Position numbers and translations under genes: made by a program. From positions 2,799,001-2,863,000 of the forward strand of contig NZ_QZMU01000001.1 in NCBI RefSeq assembly GCF_003932505.1: a DNA stretch of 64,000 nucleotides, in the 5' to 3' direction. Source of the stretch: Thiohalobacter thiocyanaticus. GTDB taxonomy: Bacteria; Pseudomonadota; Gammaproteobacteria; Thiohalobacterales; Thiohalobacteraceae. Below are positions 26,578-34,426 of this stretch, piece after piece; position 1 is the first letter of the stretch; each line of letters begins with the position of its first letter. A model generated the notes under the pieces. That model made no database searches. It was not told the origin of the DNA and worked only from the letters and a program-made list of their open reading frames with translations.

Positions 26578-27864
26578 ATGATCACGCGCATCCATCGTTT
26601 CATCGCCGGCACGGGCGTGCTGCTGCTCGGCGCGGTCTTCAGCGACGCGAGCGCCATGCCCGCCTTCGCCCGCAAGTACGAGATGAGCTGCGCCGCCTGC
26701 CATTCGGCCTTCCCCAAGCTGAACCAGTTCGGCGAGCACTTCGCGGCCAACAACATGCGCCTGCCCAACTGGAAGGACGGCACCCTGTCGGGCGGCGACG
26801 AACGCCTGGCCCTGCCGAAGGAACTGCCGCTGGCGGTGCGTGCCCAGGCTTACATGCAGGCGCGCCAGGCCGACAACATCAATCCTCTGGATGGCAGCAG
26901 CCGCTCGGCCACCACCGACTTCCAGTCGCCCTATCTCATCAAGTTGCTCTCCAGCGCCCCACTCAGCGATCACATCACCTATTACTTCTACGCCATCTTC
27001 GCCGAGAAGGGCGGCAACGGCGAGGTGATCGTGGAGGATGCCTGGTTCCAGCACGACGATGTCCTCGGCTCGGGTACCAGCCTGATGCTGGGCCAGTTCC
27101 AGATCTCGGACCTGATGTTCCCGCGCGAGGTGCGCCTCCCGTTCCAGGATTACATGGTCTACCGCCTGGCCGGCATCACCTATGATCGCGGCGTGCTGTT
27201 CGGTCGCGACCTCGGCCCGGTCGAGGCCTCGCTCGGCCTGGTCAACGGCAACGGGGTGAGCAGCAACTTCGACCTCAACAGCCCCGGCCTGAACCGGCCG
27301 GACAACATGTTCGACAATGACAACAGCAAGACCGCCTTCGGCCGCCTGGGCACCGATATCGGGCCGGTCAATGTCGGCCTGTTCGGCCTCAGCGGCAAGC
27401 AGCGCAGCATCACCGGCCCGGCCGGCCTGGACGAGGGGCTGCATAACCGCGACAAGGAGGTCTGGGGGCTGGACGCCTCGGGCGCCTTCGGCCAGAAGCT
27501 TCACTGGTACGCCCAGTTCCTGCACAATCGCTGGGACCGCTTCATCGACGGCGGACCGGACCGGGACTATGAATGGTCCGGCGGTTTTGCCGGCATCGAC
27601 TATATTCCCAATGAGCGCTGGGCCTGGTCCCTGCTGTACAACTACGCCGATGCCGACGACCTGGACAATACCGACACCATCTACGAAGGCATCGACATCA
27701 ACAGCCTGACCCTGACCTCGTCCTACTATTTCATGCGCAACGTCAAGGGCATCGCCGAGCTGAACGTGGACCTGCTGGACAAGGATGACCAGACCGGTCA
27801 GTACTGGACCGGCCATCTCAGCCGGGAGCATTACTTCCTGTTCGGATTCGATGCGGCCTTCTGA
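26578..27864 (+). CDS. Cytochrome c-porin fusion (Cyc2-like outer-membrane cytochrome)
   Basis: 428 residues: a signal peptide (1-27, SDASA|MP), then a short monoheme domain with PAFARKYEMSCAACHSAF (C38, C41, H42) and PKLNQFGEHFAANNMRL. The rest (about 70-428) is rich in alternating polar/aromatic beta strands and ends in HYFLFGFDAAF, a typical outer-membrane barrel C-terminal aromatic. One heme fused to a porin is the Cyc2 layout known from iron oxidisers; related fused proteins occur more widely without proven roles. Electron transfer across the outer membrane is inferred, not shown. A GGAGGG site precedes the ATG. Confidence 0.8.
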   Translation: MITRIHRFIAGTGVLLLGAVFSDASAMPAFARKYEMSCAACHSAFPKLNQFGEHFAANNMRLPNWKDGTLSGGDERLALPKELPLAVRAQAYMQARQADNINPLDGSSRSATTDFQSPYLIKLLSSAPLSDHITYYFYAIFAEKGGNGEVIVEDAWFQHDDVLGSGTSLMLGQFQISDLMFPREVRLPFQDYMVYRLAGITYDRGVLFGRDLGPVEASLGLVNGNGVSSNFDLNSPGLNRPDNMFDNDNSKTAFGRLGTDIGPVNVGLFGLSGKQRSITGPAGLDEGLHNRDKEVWGLDASGAFGQKLHWYAQFLHNRWDRFIDGGPDRDYEWSGGFAGIDYIPNERWAWSLLYNYADADDLDNTDTIYEGIDINSLTLTSSYYFMRNVKGIAELNVDLLDKDDQTGQYWTGHLSREHYFLFGFDAAF

Positions 27865-28399
27865 TCTGTCGCGCCGCGTGGCTGTCGGACTGGTGGCGCT
27901 GGCCCTCGGCGGCCAGGTGCCGGTCGTGTCCGCGGTGGAGCGCTTCCGCATCGATTCCGAGCCGGCCGGCGCCCGGGTATTCACCATAGGCGGCCGGGTC
28001 GGCACCACGCCCCTGACCCTGTCCGAGCGCGACATCTACCCCAACAGCTATCCACCGGAGGATGTCGATCTCTATGGCGTGATCATCCTGCGCCGGGACG
28101 GCTGTACCGACTACCGCCGGCGGGTGACCCGCAGCGATATCGAGCAGGGCATTCTGGCGCGCCTGGACTGCGGGGCGTCTGCGGCAGCCGTTGCACCCGC
28201 CGTGCCGGCCCCGGAACCGCCCGCCACCCGGCCGGCACCTGCACGCCCGTCTGCCGCGCCCCCCCCGGAGGCGGCGGCAGAGTCTCCTGCCCAGCGCCGC
28301 CTGCGTCAGCTGCGGGTGATTCAGGAGCTGCATGACGAGGGCCTGTTGAGCGACGCGGAAGAACAGAGTATCCGCCGCCGCATCCTGGAAGCGGACTGA
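27851..28399 (+). CDS. Secreted PEGA-like / SHOCT-like domain protein
   Basis: 182 residues, starting 14 bases inside the preceding cytochrome-porin gene and therefore probably translationally coupled. The signal peptide (about 1-28) is followed by a PEGA-like segment (FRIDSEPAGARVFTIGG.VGTTPLTLSE), a Pro/Ala linker (about 115-150) and a short C-terminal helix pair (LRVIQELHDEGLLSDAEEQ) resembling a SHOCT motif. PEGA domains sit on surface proteins, so it may accompany the porin at the envelope. Function unknown. Confidence 0.75.
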   Translation: MRPSDLSRRVAVGLVALALGGQVPVVSAVERFRIDSEPAGARVFTIGGRVGTTPLTLSERDIYPNSYPPEDVDLYGVIILRRDGCTDYRRRVTRSDIEQGILARLDCGASAAAVAPAVPAPEPPATRPAPARPSAAPPPEAAAESPAQRRLRQLRVIQELHDEGLLSDAEEQSIRRRILEAD

Positions 28400-28468
28400 T
28401 TCCGTTGTGCGGTTCGCTGCATTCCCGGCTACAATCCAGGGCAATACCAACAACATGCGGAGAGAGCC

Positions 28469-29257
28469 ATGAGACCTGTTCTGATTCTGCTGGCAACACT
28501 GCTTGTCGCCCCCCTGGCCGGTGCCGCGGTGGTCGGCGAGGAAGTGGTCTATACCAGCGGCGACACCGAACTGCACGGTTTCATCGCCCATGACGAGGCG
28601 GTCAGGGGCAAACGGCCCGGTGTACTGGTGGTGCACGAGTGGTGGGGCCACAACGACTATGCCCGCGACCGGGCCCGCCAGCTGGCCGGGCTCGGCTACG
28701 TCGCCCTGGCGGTGGACATGTACGGCCAGGGCAGGCGCGCCGATCATCCCGAGGACGCCGGCAAGTTCGCCGGGGAAGTGAAGGCCAACATGGCCGCGGC
28801 CGAGGCGCGCTTCCGTGCCGCCATGCAGCGGCTGCAGGAACATCCGCTGGTGCGCGAGGATGATATCGCCGCTATCGGCTACTGCTTCGGCGGCGGCATG
28901 GTGCTGGAGATGGCCCGCCGCGGTCTGCCGCTGGACGCCGTGGCCAGCTTCCACGGCTCACTGGGCAGCGATAACCCGGCCGGGCCGGGTGAGATCCAGG
29001 CCGAGATCCTGGTGGCCAACGGCGGCGCCGACCCCTTCGTCAAGCTGGAGCAGATCCAGGCCTTTGTCGCCGAGATGGAACAGGCCGGCGCGGCCTATAC
29101 CTATGTCAGCTATCCCGGTGTCAAGCACAGTTTCACCAACCCGGGTGCCGATGAGATGGGCGAGAAATTCGATCTGCCGCTGGTCTACGACGCCCACGCC
29201 GACAGGGATTCCTGGGAGAAGATGAAGGCCCTGCTGGCCGGCGCCTTTGCGCGCTAG
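28469..29257 (+). CDS. Secreted dienelactone hydrolase family protein
   Basis: 262 residues: signal peptide (1-20, LAGAA), then an alpha/beta-hydrolase with VLVVHEWWGHNDYARDRAR and the Cys-nucleophile elbow GYCFGGG. Asp in NGGADPFV and His in GVKHSFTNP complete the triad. This matches the dienelactone hydrolase family, but periplasmic members act on unknown esters. It has its own ribosome site (GGAGAG) and is separated by 69 bp from the PEGA gene. Confidence 0.92.
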   Translation: MRPVLILLATLLVAPLAGAAVVGEEVVYTSGDTELHGFIAHDEAVRGKRPGVLVVHEWWGHNDYARDRARQLAGLGYVALAVDMYGQGRRADHPEDAGKFAGEVKANMAAAEARFRAAMQRLQEHPLVREDDIAAIGYCFGGGMVLEMARRGLPLDAVASFHGSLGSDNPAGPGEIQAEILVANGGADPFVKLEQIQAFVAEMEQAGAAYTYVSYPGVKHSFTNPGADEMGEKFDLPLVYDAHADRDSWEKMKALLAGAFAR

Positions 29258-29362
29258 CCGGCCATAACCCGACCGGATGCCCGGCTGTCCGGCCGCCGGC
29301 CGTGCAATACCGCCGGCATTTGTTATAGTCAGGGCTGTGGGACAACGCAGCAGGAGGTTCCC

Positions 29363-29830
29363 ATGAACACGACCGACAACTGGCTGGTCCATGATCATCG
29401 CAAGTACGAGGCAGCCCTGCGCGAGGTGGAGCTGGCCGCGGGCGCCGGTCGGTGGGAGGAGGCCGAGCGCCTGTTCCGGGAGTTCGTGGAGGATTTCAAG
29501 CTGCACATGCGCATCGAGGACGAGGTGCTCTATCCCATGTTTCGCGAGACCGTGGCCGATGCCCGCGAGGATATCGACAGCCTGGTCGAGGACCATGACG
29601 ACATTGTCCGCATGCTGCACGACCTTGCCTATGTCCTGAAGCACCGTGAATCCGAGCACTTCGAGGCCTCGCTCGCACCCCTGTACCGGATGATGCTGGA
29701 TCACGACGCCTACGAGGAAGAGATCTTCAGTCGCTTCGGGGACAGCACCCTGCTGGCGCGCCGCGACGAGGCCGTGGCCCGGCTCAACCGGATGCAGCCG
29801 CCGGACAACCGACGGGAGTGGTCGTTCTGA
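29363..29830 (+). CDS. Hemerythrin domain protein
   Basis: 155 residues of four-helix-bundle hemerythrin. Metal-ligand pattern: LVHDHRKYEAAL (H), FKLHMRIEDEVLYPMF (HxxxE), LVEDHDDIVRML (H), MMLDHDAYEEEIF (HxxxxE). No signal peptide. Such proteins bind O2 or NO, or protect iron centres. The end of the gene abuts or slightly overlaps the glycogen phosphorylase gene. Confidence 0.9.
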   Translation: MNTTDNWLVHDHRKYEAALREVELAAGAGRWEEAERLFREFVEDFKLHMRIEDEVLYPMFRETVADAREDIDSLVEDHDDIVRMLHDLAYVLKHRESEHFEASLAPLYRMMLDHDAYEEEIFSRFGDSTLLARRDEAVARLNRMQPPDNRREWSF

Positions 29831-29838
29831 TCGCGTCC

Positions 29839-32343
29839 ATGACCCGCAATCGCGCCAATACCCTCACCGTCCATCCCGAGCTGACCGATCTGCCGCCGCT
29901 GGCGATGGACGAGTCCGCCATCGATGCGGACTTCCTGCGTTATTTCAACCGCACCCTGGGCCGGGACAAGCAGCACTGCACCGATCATTACCTCTACGAG
30001 GCCCTGGCCTATGCCGTGCGCGACCGCCTGATGGAGCGCTGGAAGGCCACCCGCGCGGCTTACGAAAAGCGCAACGCCCGGCGCACCTGCTACCTGTCGC
30101 TGGAATTTCTCATGGGCCGGGCACTCGGCAACGCCATGCTCAACCTGGACATCACCGAGCCGGTACGCCAGGTGCTGCAGCGTTACGGTCTCGCCCTGGA
30201 GGAACTGGCCGAGGCCGAGCACGACGCCGGTCTGGGCAACGGCGGTCTGGGCCGGCTGGCGGCCTGCTTCCTCGACAGCTGTGCCACCCTGCAGCTGCCG
30301 GTGCTGGGATACGGACTGCGTTACGAGTACGGCATGTTCCGCCAGGAGATCGTCGACGGCCGCCAGGTCGAGGAACCCGATCACTGGCTGCGCGACGGCC
30401 ATGTGTGGGAACTGGAACGGCCGGAGTACACCCAGCGCGTCCACTTCGGCGGTCGCACCGAGTTCTACCGCGATGAGAAGGGCCGGCAGCGCGTGCGCTG
30501 GGTCGGCACCCACGACGTACTGGCCGTGCCCTACGACGTGCCGGTGCCGGGCTATGGCAACGATAGCGTCAACAGTCTGCGCCTGTGGTCGGCCACATCC
30601 ACCGACGAGTTCGACCTGGATGACTTCAATGCCGGCGACTATGACCTGGCGGTGGAGTCCAAGTACGACGCCGAACACATCACCATGGTGCTCTACCCGA
30701 ACGATGCCAGCGAGAACGGCAAGGAACTGCGGCTGCGTCAGCAGTATTTCCTGGCCTCGGCCAGTCTCAAGGACGTGCTGCGCCGCCACCTGCGGCTCAA
30801 CGGCAACGACTATGAACAGCTGGCCGGGCGCAATTGCTTCCAGCTCAATGACACCCATCCCAGCATCGCCGTGGCCGAGCTGATGCGGCTGCTGGTCGAC
30901 GAGCAGCGGCTGGACTGGGACCGGGCCTGGGGCATCGTCACCCGCTCCATGGCCTATACCAACCACACCCTGCTGCCGGAGGCGCTGGAGAAGTGGCCGG
31001 TCTATCTGTTCGAGCGGCTGTTGCCGCGCCTGCTGGAGATCATCTACGAAATCAATGCCCGTTTCCTGGGCGAGGTGGAACGGCGCTGGCCCGGCGACAC
31101 CGACCGGCTGCGGCGCATGTCGCTGATCGAGGAGGGCGAGACCCCCATGGTGCGCATGGCCTGGCTGGCCATCGTCGGCAGCTTCTCGGTCAACGGCGTG
31201 GCCGGCCTGCACTCGCGGCTGCTCACGCAAGGCCTGTTCCGCGACTTCTTCGAGCTGTGGCCGGAGAAGTTCAACAACAAGACCAACGGCGTGACCCAGC
31301 GCCGCTGGCTGGCCATGTGCAATCCGCGCCTGAGCCGCCTGATCTCGGAGCACATCGGTGACGGCTGGGTGACCGATCTCGCTCAGCTCCGACAGCTCGA
31401 GACGCTGGCCGATGATGCCGATTTCCAGCGCCGCTGGCGCGAGGTCAAACAGGCCAACAAACAGCGCCTGGCCGCGCTGGTCAGGGACGAGGCCGGGGCG
31501 GTGTTCAGCCCGGATGCCCTGTTCGACATCCAGGTCAAGCGCATCCACGAATACAAGCGCCAGCTGCTCAACTGCCTGCACGTGATTCATCTCTACGCCC
31601 GCATCAAGCGCGGCGATACCGCGGACTGGACGCCGCGCTGCGTGTTGATCGGCGGCAAGGCCGCCCCGGGTTATGCCATGGCCAAGCTGATCATCCGGCT
31701 GATCACGAGCGTGGCCCGGCTGGTCAATGCCGACCCGGATGTGGGCGACCGGCTGAAACTGGTGTTCCTGCCCAATTACCGTGTCTCCAGCATGGAGCTG
31801 ATCTGTCCCGGCGCGGATCTGTCCGAGCAGATCTCCACCGCCGGCAAGGAGGCCTCCGGCACCGGCAACATGAAGTTCATGATGAACGGCGCCATCACCC
31901 TGGGCACTTACGACGGCGCCAATATCGAAATCCTGGAGGAGCTCGGGGAGGAGAACTTCTTCCGCTTCGGCCTGGACGCCGAGGCGGTGGCTGCCACCCG
32001 GGCCGATTACCGGCCGCAGGCGTTCATCGAGGCGGATCCCGATCTGCAGGCGGTGATGGAGCTGCTGCAGGGCGGGCGCTTCAATCCCTACGAGCCCGGG
32101 CTGTTCGACCCCCTGATCCAGGCCCTGACCAGCCCCGGGGATCCCTGGCTCACCCTGGCCGATTTCCGCGCCTATGTCGATGCCCAGGCCCGCGCCGCGG
32201 CCGCCTACCGGGACCCGGCGCGCTGGACCCGGATGAGCATCCTCAACACCGCCCGCAGTGGACGTTTTTCCACCGACCGGACCATGCAGGAATACAACCG
32301 GGACATCTGGAAGCTGGAAGCCGTCCCGCCCGAGGCGCTGTAA
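29839..32343 (+). CDS. glgP: Glycogen/starch/alpha-glucan phosphorylase
   Basis: About 834 residues from ATG 29839; an upstream in-frame GTG at 29818 would overlap the hemerythrin gene and neither has an ideal ribosome site. Family features: GLGNGGLGRLAACFLDSCATL, the NDTHPSIAVAELMR region, VKRIHEYKRQLLNCL, and the PLP-lysine motif EASGTGNMKFMMNGA. It releases glucose-1-P from glycogen, to be converted by Pgm (10.8 kb). Confidence 0.97.
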   Translation: MTRNRANTLTVHPELTDLPPLAMDESAIDADFLRYFNRTLGRDKQHCTDHYLYEALAYAVRDRLMERWKATRAAYEKRNARRTCYLSLEFLMGRALGNAMLNLDITEPVRQVLQRYGLALEELAEAEHDAGLGNGGLGRLAACFLDSCATLQLPVLGYGLRYEYGMFRQEIVDGRQVEEPDHWLRDGHVWELERPEYTQRVHFGGRTEFYRDEKGRQRVRWVGTHDVLAVPYDVPVPGYGNDSVNSLRLWSATSTDEFDLDDFNAGDYDLAVESKYDAEHITMVLYPNDASENGKELRLRQQYFLASASLKDVLRRHLRLNGNDYEQLAGRNCFQLNDTHPSIAVAELMRLLVDEQRLDWDRAWGIVTRSMAYTNHTLLPEALEKWPVYLFERLLPRLLEIIYEINARFLGEVERRWPGDTDRLRRMSLIEEGETPMVRMAWLAIVGSFSVNGVAGLHSRLLTQGLFRDFFELWPEKFNNKTNGVTQRRWLAMCNPRLSRLISEHIGDGWVTDLAQLRQLETLADDADFQRRWREVKQANKQRLAALVRDEAGAVFSPDALFDIQVKRIHEYKRQLLNCLHVIHLYARIKRGDTADWTPRCVLIGGKAAPGYAMAKLIIRLITSVARLVNADPDVGDRLKLVFLPNYRVSSMELICPGADLSEQISTAGKEASGTGNMKFMMNGAITLGTYDGANIEILEELGEENFFRFGLDAEAVAATRADYRPQAFIEADPDLQAVMELLQGGRFNPYEPGLFDPLIQALTSPGDPWLTLADFRAYVDAQARAAAAYRDPARWTRMSILNTARSGRFSTDRTMQEYNRDIWKLEAVPPEAL

Positions 32344-32406
32344 AGACCCCGCCCGCAACCTGCCTTTTCCGGCGACGCATGGGGTATAATGCCGCGCTGG
32401 ATTTCC

Positions 32407-32673
32407 AGGGCCTGTAAACACTAATCCAATCGTCTCTGTTGGGCCTGAAACAGCGCCAATCGAGGCGCGAGGAGCGCAGTTTGGTGATTCCAAATAAGCG
32501 ACGAGCAACGACGAGTGGCGCTGTTTCAGGCGCAACCCGCAGGGCTGGGGCTGATTTTCCGCCCAGCGGCGTTATCATTCGCTCATGTAGAATAACTACA
32601 CTTCGCTCATTCTGCCTTGCTGGACGAAAAATCAGCCCCAGCAGAGGCGATTGGATTAGTGTTTACAGACCCT
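32407..32673. repeat. 267-bp palindromic element with three-way-junction folding potential
   Basis: Three stems are visible. P1: 32407-32438 with 32642-32673, 30 of 32 positions complementary, enclosing the rest. P2: 32443-32458 with 32516-32531, a perfect 16-bp stem. P3: 32544-32567 with 32619-32642, 22 of 24 identical. Smaller hairpins sit at each tip: TTTGG/CCAAA (32480-32494) and TGTAG/CTACA (32586-32600), the latter flanked by TTCGCTCAT direct repeats. P1 enclosing P2 and P3 side by side is a three-way junction. No reading frame or transposase is inside; it may be a MITE-like element or a structured RNA. Confidence 0.85.
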
Positions 32674-32692
32674 AGCAAGCGGTGAGTATTCC

Positions 32693-33088
32693 ATGTCTGA
32701 ATCGGAAAAACCCTGTCTGTTCTGCCGCCAGCACGACAAGGTGCTGGAAAACGACCTGGCCTGGGCCAGCTACGATACCTATCCGGTCTCACCCGGCCAC
32801 ATGCTGGTCATGCCCAAGCGCCATGTGGCGGACTACTTCGACATGACCCGGGAGGAGAAGGTCGCCGTCATGGAACTGATCGACGAGGTCAAGGCGATCA
32901 ACGACCGGGAACGCCAGCCCGACGGCTACAACGTAGGTGTGAACTGCGGCCCCGCCGCCGGTCAGTCGGTCATGCATGTGCACATCCACGTCATGCCCCG
33001 CTACTGGGGGGACATGGAGAACCCGCGCGGCGGCGTGCGCGGCGTGATACCGGACAAGCAGAAATACGTGAAGCAGCAGAGTGCCTGA
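32693..33088 (+). CDS. HIT family protein (second, distinct subfamily)
   Basis: 131 residues: PCLFC at the N-terminus, GHMLVMPKRHVADYFDM, and the triad HVHIH followed by VMPRYWGDMENPRGGVRGVIP. This VRGVIP tail is typical of the Ap4A/HIT-hydrolase branch rather than HinT. It starts 20 bases after the palindromic element, so that element forms its 5' leader region. Confidence 0.92.
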   Translation: MSESEKPCLFCRQHDKVLENDLAWASYDTYPVSPGHMLVMPKRHVADYFDMTREEKVAVMELIDEVKAINDRERQPDGYNVGVNCGPAAGQSVMHVHIHVMPRYWGDMENPRGGVRGVIPDKQKYVKQQSA

Positions 33089-33104
33089 TCCACGGGAGGC
33101 GGGT

Positions 33105-33383
33105 ATGCAGGCGACAGCGGAATTCCAGGTGGTGCCCATCGGCGACGGGGTCTCGGTCCGGCCCCGGATCATGCGGGTGGTGGAACTGCTGCAGGGGCGG
33201 GATTTCGTCATTGAGACGCATGCCTCGGGCACCAACATCCAGGGCGAGCTCAGCGCCATCCTGGCGGCGGTGGAAGAAGTCCACCAGGTGCTGCATGACG
33301 AGGGCACCATCCGGCTGGTGAGCTATCTCAAGCTCGAGACCCGCACCGACAAGGCCCCCGACCTGGCCGGCAAACGACTGTGA
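33105..33383 (+). CDS. MTH1187/YqgV family thiamine-binding protein (DUF77)
   Basis: 92 residues starting at ATG 33105 (GGGAGG site). It has a ferredoxin-like fold signature: AEFQVVPIGDGVSVRPRI and FVIETHASGTNIQGEL, with the EVHQVLHDEG helix. MTH1187-type proteins bind thiamine-like ligands. It starts 16 bases after the HIT gene stop, so it is in the same operon. Confidence 0.9.
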   Translation: MQATAEFQVVPIGDGVSVRPRIMRVVELLQGRDFVIETHASGTNIQGELSAILAAVEEVHQVLHDEGTIRLVSYLKLETRTDKAPDLAGKRL

Positions 33384-33411
33384 GGATGGTTCGTGACGCT
33401 GACGGGACGAG

Positions 33412-33650
33412 ATGAGCAAAGTTTTTTTTAAGAAAACTCGGATGAATCCGCCAGGCCGGCGAAGCCGCATCCAGGGAGACGCCCCCCCCCCCCCCCCCCC
33501 GGGAGCCCGGCCGGCGCCGGGAAGAACGAAAGAAATGAACTCCTGAATAAAGCGCGGCGGCGCCGCGCCGGTGCCGCCGGCGGGGATCCGCGCCACGCAA
33601 AAGTGCTGAAGGGACGACACCAAGGCAGGCAACTGGAACACTCGCCTTAA
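33412..33650 (+). pseudogene. Small basic ORF split by a C19 tract (possible phase-variable gene)
   Basis: An ATG at 33412 opens MSKVFFKKTRMNPPG...IQGDAPPP and runs into an uninterrupted run of 19 C (33482-33500). In the current length it ends soon after at 33543. If the tract were 17 or 20 C, the frame would continue as GSPAGAGKNERNELLNKARR... and end at TAA 33648-33650, giving about 80 residues of a Pro-tract, Arg/Lys-rich protein. I do not recognise a family. It could be slippage-controlled, decayed, or a homopolymer-length error. Confidence 0.5.
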
Positions 33651-34030
33651 TGAGACAGGGTACTGAGCCGACGCTTCTTCCGCGGACGTGCGCGCCGGAG
33701 CGGCCCCGCTGGCGGGAGAGAAACGCGACCGATCCCAGCCATCGAGCGGCACAGAGGCGCAGCCGGGGTGGACGCCGCCACCGCAGGTTGGCACGGTAAC
33801 AGTACGGACACTGTCCCCCTTCTGCAGCAAGGTACGACCACCTGCGGGTACTGTCACTCAACATCGAACTGCGCGATGCCCAGCACGACCTCGAACACCG
33901 ACAGGTGCTCGAAGCCGGCGGCGGCAAGGTCCAGGTCCCTGCCTGCGCATCGAGGAAGATGACGGTCGCGTGTCCTGGCGTGTACGAATCCGATGCCATC
34001 AATCAGTACCTGCATACCCGCTTCGGTTAG
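33650..34030 (+). pseudogene. Degraded glutaredoxin / GST N-terminal-like gene
   Basis: Stitched across frames the sequence reads VDAATARLARYQYGHCPFCSKVR.., LSLNIELRDAQHDLEHRQVL, EAGGGKVQVP, LRIEEDDGRVSW, YESDAINQYLHTRFG and then a stop at 34028-34030. That is a glutaredoxin-like thioredoxin fold with a CPFC active site. At least four indels break it (around 33785, an extra C in CCCC near 33818, near 33940 and near 33981), and the YQY tyrosine codon appears as TAA. No intact frame survives. Either a real pseudogene or poor sequence. Confidence 0.7.
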
Positions 34031-34035
34031 CGAGC

Positions 34036-34252
34036 CGTCATTGCGAGGCGCGTAGCGCCGCGGCACAAGCGAGCTTGCGAGCGCAGAACGCCTTTATGCC
34101 CCATGGGTACGCAGGGCGGTCCTTTATGCCCTATGGGTACGAAGGGGTGAGCGTAGCGAATAATCCCCAACCGACTGATGCTGCTGTGCGAGATTGCTTC
34201 GCTACACCCCAAGGGCACTTTGTCACTTCGTTCGGGCGCGCTCGCAATGACA
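34036..34252. repeat. Expanded CGTCATTGCGAG-family inverted repeat with internal direct repeat
   Basis: Outer arms CGTCATTGCGAG (from 34036) and CTCGCAATGAC (34241-34251) match the 9666-9751 copy, but the interior is longer. It contains a near-perfect 20-bp direct repeat, CTTTATGCCCCATGGGTACG (34092-34111) and 34122-34141, with one mismatch. The following stretch 34253-34426 shows no gene. Confidence 0.8.
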
Positions 34253-34426
34253 GGATTGTTTGAACTGATCAGGGGTTCCTTGGTTTACTAATGAGAACGT
34301 AAGTTAGACGCCACTCAGGGCTTCAAGCCGCGTCTGCATCAAGGCGCGGTGCGCCGGGAATGGCCTAGCCCTTGCCAAGATTAGAAAAAAGCCTTTCCGG
34401 TTTGTTGTCGCGAGTGAGGAGGAACC

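Noticed and set aside
29710-32535. Antisense open frame of about 940 codons opposite glycogen phosphorylase
   Set aside because: The sense gene has the full phosphorylase motif set; the antisense frame shows no domain and crosses the end of the neighbouring gene.
32991-33857. Minus-strand open frame across the poly-C region
   Set aside because: It overlaps two recognised plus-strand genes and gives only low-complexity protein.
34092-34141. Two direct repeats considered as a CRISPR remnant
   Set aside because: Only two units, spacer of 10 bases, embedded in a REP-like palindrome, no cas genes.
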